Shown: in pieces, positions 59,311 through 64,000 of the stretch
How the letters are laid out: every line of letters starts with the position of its first letter
Numbering within the stretch: the stretch's first letter is position 1
NCBI GenBank assembly: GCA_029817715.1
Contig: JARUPY010000356.1
Coordinates: forward strand, 1,087,001-1,151,000
DNA length: 64,000 nucleotides
Reading direction: 5' to 3'
From: Melastoma dodecandrum
Taxonomy: Eukaryota; Streptophyta; Magnoliopsida; Myrtales; Melastomataceae
Program-made: the position numbers and the translations under genes
The notes under the pieces: model-generated
The model's database searches: none
What the model saw: only the letters and a program-made list of their open reading frames with translations
Told to the model about the DNA's origin: nothing

Positions 59311-60172
59311 GAGGCAGATGGAACAAAGTCTCTAGGGAAGCTCTACCGGCAGCATCTCAAGATGACATTTTGACCGTCGAGGCAGATAGAGTAGAGTTAC
59401 CTCCTTAAGAATCCCTATTAGCAACATCTCAAGATGATGTTCCTCCCAAGGTATAGCTACTCATTTTTTCTTAATTTTAAATTTTATCAGCACCACCGTT
59501 GTTCTAATTTAATAACCAACATGAATCTCAGTCTCCAGCAACATCTTCTCCTAACGGTGTGGACGACCCAGAGTCCGAAGATACTCTAGACATACTCCTT
59601 GCGGAGCCTACAATGCCGATTGTTCATCCCAAGGAAGAAGTCCCTTTGAGGAGAGATGGCCCACAACTCCAGGAAGACATTCAGTTCATGACAAACTTTC
59701 TGTGTACTGCAATTATCTCTACTAAGGAAATTTCGAGAAATTTGATGTTGCGATCAGGAGGATCGAGAACTCCCCTCTAGTGACAGTTGACCATCTCCTC
59801 GCCTACTCGCTCATCAAGGAACATTAGTGGACTTGGTGCTCTGATTATGAAGCTAATCAGGAGGCTAAAGGTAAGGCCATCGATATATAAACTGAACATG
59901 AGCTGGATAGCGCATGAATCTAGGCACGCCTTAATCTTTTCGACAAAGAAATTAGGCGCAAGACCAAACGCTTGCAGACTATCGAGGAAAAGATGGAAAG
60001 GCTTGCCAAGAAAAAGGAAGCCTTTTTATCCTTATCTGAACTTGAGAAAGCACGAGTTGATTGGTAATTAGCAATGGAAAGGGTTGGTCCCCTAAGAGAG
60101 AAGTTGTGGTGGCTGAATTCATATTGAAGCGGGCTGAAATTCGAGAGAAACGACATCTCGAGCTCGCCCAGC
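59311..60172 (+). pseudogene. Coiled-coil gene fragment between head-to-head Tat LTRs
   Basis: Plus-strand coding-like pieces are EALPAASQDDILTVEADRVE and a related repeat (SLLATSQDDVPP), then an apparent intron 59451-59531 (GTATAG...TCTCAG), then DDPESEDTLDILLAEPTMPI. A charged helix follows at about 59930-60060 (DKEIRRKTKRLQTIEEKMER, then LAKKKEAFLSLSELEKARVD), a strong coiled-coil pattern running to LELAQ at 60172, where the next LTR starts. Several stops are present. It resembles the C-terminal coil of plant-mobile-domain genes and may be the far part of the gene fragment at 36950-38539, split by the Tat element. That link is inference. Confidence 0.45.
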
Positions 60173-60910
60173 TGTTAAACAACAAAAATTCTGGACCGCA
60201 GATCTCAGCCTTGTTTGTGGATCAATGGTCTAGAATGCAGGTCCAAAGGACGGAAATCCAGTAACGCCGTGACAACGGAAACACACCAGGCAAAGGCTTG
60301 CTGGGCGAAGCAGTCACCGAGCGACAGGGTTACTTGCGACAGGCAACAAGGGACAACGAAAGCTACAACTGACAGTTAGTTGGGCGAGCGAGGAAACTCT
60401 ATGGCGAAGGCCAATGGGCAATGCGATCGGTCAACTTAGCTATTAAGGAAGGTTCCAGAGGATCTCAGTATCTGGAAGGAGATTGTTGCCAAGATTGCTC
60501 ACATGGAAAGAAGATATTCCATGAAGACCGGCATGAAAGGAAACGTAATATATGTGCAATATTATTTTACCATTTATACGTAGGTCTAGCTTAATATAAA
60601 TACTTGCTCTTAGGTATTGTAAAAAACACCTCTCTACAGACGGACATATTGTCAATTTATCTTTTCAAGCATTCCAGCGTTCAAGCTCCCTTTGTGCTCC
60701 TGCGTTCTTGTTCACTTCCGAGGCATCGTCGATGGCATCTGTAAGTGCTTTCGCTTAAGGGTGTTCGTCCACCGTCTTCCCCCCTTCTTTTCATTTCATA
60801 CGGCGACCACACATTCAACGAATCCTCCGGGCACCAGTTGCTCGTAGTGCTAGAGATTTCCAAAGTGTTTGGATCCGGCTTGTCCGCGATCACTTCTAGA
60901 GCGAACAACA
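60173..60910 (+). mobile_element. Plus-strand Tat 5' LTR with leader, truncated
   Basis: The LTR 60173-60798 starts TGTTAAACAACAAAAATTCT and ends TTTCA. It is an inverted copy of 58677-59310. It is followed by the primer site at 60801-60812 and about 100 bp of leader (homologous to 58570-58660 on the other strand) up to about 60910, after which similarity stops. It is a second member of the same family, truncated soon after its 5' LTR. Confidence 0.8.
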
Positions 60911-63104
60911 GCTTTTCCTTGATGTTCTTGTTACTTTTCCTCTTGCTGCTATTACTCCCTTGGCGTTATGCGGCTCATGTGTAGTCATATCTCTAGAACA
61001 GTAACTGCTGAATAGCCGAGATTCTCACAGTAATAGTGTGCATATAAGGTTGTTGGTAAAGCTATCGAGATTCTTCATTGTTCTTTCACGTGTTCTTCTT
61101 TTAAGATTTTACATGATTATCGCAAATATTTTATTTATGCTACTCTTATGTCTATAAAGGGAGTCGATCACTCAGTGAAATATGCACACTTCTTTCTCTC
61201 GTCTAAAATGTCTTGTCGAGATGTTGTTCTCTGCCAAATCTCTCTCCAAATCTAAAGCCTATGTTCACAACCTTAGATCTCCTGAAATCCTAGGTTCACA
61301 ACCTCCTTCTCCGGCACTCTGCAACTCAAGTGCTACACTTGAGGTTTTCAGGTGTATGCTCACCTGGTAGCAAGGGCGCCGATGATGGAGCCGTCGCATG
61401 GAGTGGTAACTTCCCTCTGTTCTTTAGCCTCCTGTCGAAGGATTTAGGGAGGCTTACGAGGAAGTGCCAGCTTGTGTGAATCCTTCCGAAGAACCGTAAG
61501 GAGGAAAGACAAGATGGAAGACACCATGGCGCCCCTCGATGATCTCCGAGGTGTTCGAATATTAATTTTAGCCTATATCTTCTTTTAGTATTGTACTTCC
61601 TTGGAATAGCCTCTTTAATGAGGACTGATCTTTTAGAAACCAAGTAAAAAACTGTCGTCATTTTTACTATTAATAGAGAGATTTACTCTTCCAGCTGTAT
61701 CCACAAATTCGGGAATAACTTTTTTATGACTTTTTTATGAGTTCCCCATATAGTCTGTTTATAAGACTTAAGGTACTTTTCATTAATTTTCAATTCATGC
61801 AGCCGACCCTCAACTAGATGATAATTTTTTTAGTTCCCCAGTTCGACCATTTTACAAGGAAATAATCCCGAATTCCTATAGGGAGAATCATTTTCCACAC
61901 AAATTTTCTTCCTTGAAACTCTTAAGGTGTACTTTCTTATTATAATATTAAATCATTCTTTTTTTTTTGACCTCCATTGTTTGTTGCTTTCGTACGCAGT
62001 TTCTCGATATTTTCATTATCTCGAGAACTATCCTCATCTCTATTTGTATCTTCATGGCCATAAACTAAGTCAAAATAAAATGGGAAATTACGAATTGGAT
62101 TCCCAAATTGTTTTAATTTTTTATTAGTTCGAAAGTAAAAAATTCAGAAGTTTCTATCTGATCCCCATATTTATTAATGCTTTTCAAATTTGCCTAGTAT
62201 TAGAAAAACAAAGCTTACGAATTGATCACTCTAGACTTTAGAATGGTTTCCAATCTTGTCCAAAAATTAAAGAAAGAGGATGAGTTAACTAGTATGATGA
62301 TTATTTTCATTTTGTTAAAATATTTTATCGTTTTGTTTAAAAAAATTTTACTTCAGAAGTTAGTTTCATATAACTTATTTAAATCTCGTTCAAAGTAGAG
62401 AGCCAAAATGAAAGATTTCTTTTAAATCTGAAACTCGTTAGCGTTGCCTTTGGTTGCTTATTTCATATTGGATTCGAAAAAATTAAAATTTTGTATCTAC
62501 AGTTTGTCCTTCTTTACAAAAGAATCAAGAAAGATATTTTTACAAAGACAATCTAATGACCCCAAATCGAATTTTGGAATCTACTTTGGGAGACCTATAT
62601 CTTGGGATCTTATAAATGTTAGTAACAAAAGAAAATCTTTGTAATAGAATAACCATAAAATTCCCTTGACTTTGATACTCATATACAAGTAAAACAAGTC
62701 TTGATTCGGGTTATGATGTTGAGTTTGCGTAAGGGCAATTAATAGAACCTTTGAACTTTCCTTTATGAAAGGGACAAGTCGAATAGACTTCATTAGAAAT
62801 AATCCAGAATCATAGTGGTTGCACCGTGCAAGCAGATTCACCATCAGTTGGACAACATACCGCCAGACACATTCCACTTGAGGATTGTGAGTGACGGGTT
62901 TCTACACAGTGGAAGCAAATTTTAATGAAATTGCATAGAAATCACTTAGGAAATTTTAATACGTATAAATATGCAAAAAAATGCCTATTGGGCGTACCTT
63001 GCCTTTAGTCTGAATACGCGTACCAGCAGGGAGAAATCACCCCCATATCACGACAGTCTTCAAGAGCCTTAAGCACAACTCCTCTAGCGGTATCCACGCA
63101 TGTC
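60911..63104. other. Unassigned AT-rich region
   Basis: No recognised gene. Open frames at 61182-61370, 61927-62127 and 62444-62644 (plus) and 61326-61661 and 62581-62877 (minus) are short and unmatched. The stretch 61690-62650 has a strongly A/T-biased composition reminiscent of plastid ycf genes, but I could not match it. Confidence 0.4.
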
Positions 63105-64000
63105 TGTTGACAAGATTTTGATGATGAGTTAAACAGCAGGTTTGACCCTGCTATGACTTTACAGAAGCTGAAACCTCCTGTAACGAAGATACGCTTCGTA
63201 AGAGAGGAAAAATATCACGAAAATATTTTCTTCACCCTCCAAGGATCATTTCAGATCAAGAGACGTGATTAGAGAATATTTCCATAAATAGATATTTCAA
63301 TAATAAATTATTTGTTAATTAATTATTGATTATCTTAATTAATTTATTAATTCAAAAAGAGAATATTCCTAGGAATATTATTTGGATTAATATTTCGTCC
63401 AGATACAATGTTTTACTTGTCTGGAACGAATCAATTATTTTTGGGAATAAATCGTTGATTGTTTCCTTATATAGAAGGTCAAGTTGTTGTTACTGGCCGA
63501 ACCTTCTGTAATGCATTATCTGTGGATTTAATTGTCAAAATAAGACAAATCTGGAGGTTCCAACCAGATATTCGCACGACCCCATCATCATATTTCTCAA
63601 GTTGGAAATAAAATATTCTTTCTTTCCAACTATAGAAGGTTGCTGACCGATTTAGGCTCTAACCTTCTGTAAGATGAGATCTCGTGATTGGATAATTCGA
63701 TTGATCTGAAATCAATCAAATATTGTCCCTAAATGATTTTTACACGTTGGGGATGAATCTGGTCATTTTACGTATTTGGCAAAATAAGTTTCTTTCTTTA
63801 TAGGAGGACGGAACCTCTATATAAAAGAAAAACCTAAAAACATTTTAAAAAAAAAAAAAAAGAGATTTTGATCATAGGTAAGTCTTGGCATTTGGCAACG
63901 TTAGTGGTGTTTAACGTGTGTGCAAGTGTACAGGACGGATTCTCCAGGCGAGAGTTCTTGCAGGAGGTAACTACAGTGGGTTAAGCGTAGGTGAAGCCGC
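63105..64000 (+). mobile_element. Start of a Ty1/copia-type LTR, cut by the window end
   Basis: It begins TGTTGACAAGATTTTGATGA, the usual form of some plant copia (SIRE-like) LTR starts, and resembles the LTR start at 2343. Repeated ACCTTCTGTAA words occur near 63500 and 63660, with a variant near 63166. A strong TATA box (CTATATAAAAG) lies at about 63818-63828, followed by an A-rich run. This looks like the U3 promoter and the beginning of R. Element type and downstream end are outside the window. Confidence 0.55.

Noticed and set aside
61690..62650. Possible plastid-derived (ycf-like) insert
   Set aside because: Only the A/T bias resembles plastid genes. I could not match any plastid protein or order of genes.

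Overview
The window is nuclear DNA of a flowering plant, most likely a eudicot. The signs are an AT-rich background, spliceosomal introns, a plant O-methyltransferase, a plant coiled-coil NLR fragment, and nested plant LTR retrotransposons of Ty3/gypsy (Tekay-like and Tat-like) and Ty1/copia types. I cannot name the species. I find no intact host gene, no tRNA, no rRNA and no CRISPR array. Assignments are by eye from translated motifs and repeat comparison.

Left part (1-9664): the tail of a gypsy LTR (1-224) abuts a frameshifted NLR coiled-coil fragment on the minus strand. A copia LTR candidate (2343-4364) leads into a decayed gag/pre-integrase relic. A 1530-bp foldback element (6363-7892) has about 700-bp arms and a perfect 9-bp target duplication. 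It sits about 170 bp upstream of the TATA box of a plant O-methyltransferase pseudogene (8117-9317) that keeps its intron but carries two frameshifts and a stop.

Middle-left (9665-27262): a minus-strand Tat-like relic, called X here, has a 3' LTR (9665-10619 plus 21103-21469) split by a Tekay-like element (10620-21102, TSD ACCAC). That Tekay element is odd. Its 5' LTR is followed by a second copy of the X-LTR flank (12943-13292) instead of a primer-binding site, then by an extra 152-codon ORF with its own TATA box ahead of gag. X pol/gag relics follow (22700-25136), then a solo LTR of the same family (26004-27262).

Centre (27263-38539): mostly unassigned AT-rich DNA, with a stretch rich in TTTACTAA words, a 77-bp G/C homopolymer block that may be an assembly artefact, and a decayed intron-bearing gene fragment (36950-38539).

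Right part (38540-60910): a minus-strand Tat-type element with LTRs at 38540-39114 and 58677-59310, damaged gag, protease, RT and RNase H, and an integrase that has lost its catalytic core. Between pol and its 3' LTR it carries, on the opposite strand, a plant-mobile-domain-like gene with its own TATA box and at least one intron. That antisense gene is interrupted by a young element with 2.75-kb LTRs and an almost non-coding 3.7-kb interior (42605-51837, TSD GTTGC), a LARD-like non-autonomous element. Right of the Tat element lies a coiled-coil gene fragment (59311-60172), then a plus-strand Tat LTR of the same family (60173-60798), giving a head-to-head LTR pair. The window ends in the promoter half of a copia-type LTR (63105-64000).

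Inferred order of insertion: X and the Tat element are old, the Tekay element entered X, and the LARD-like element entered the Tat antisense gene most recently.
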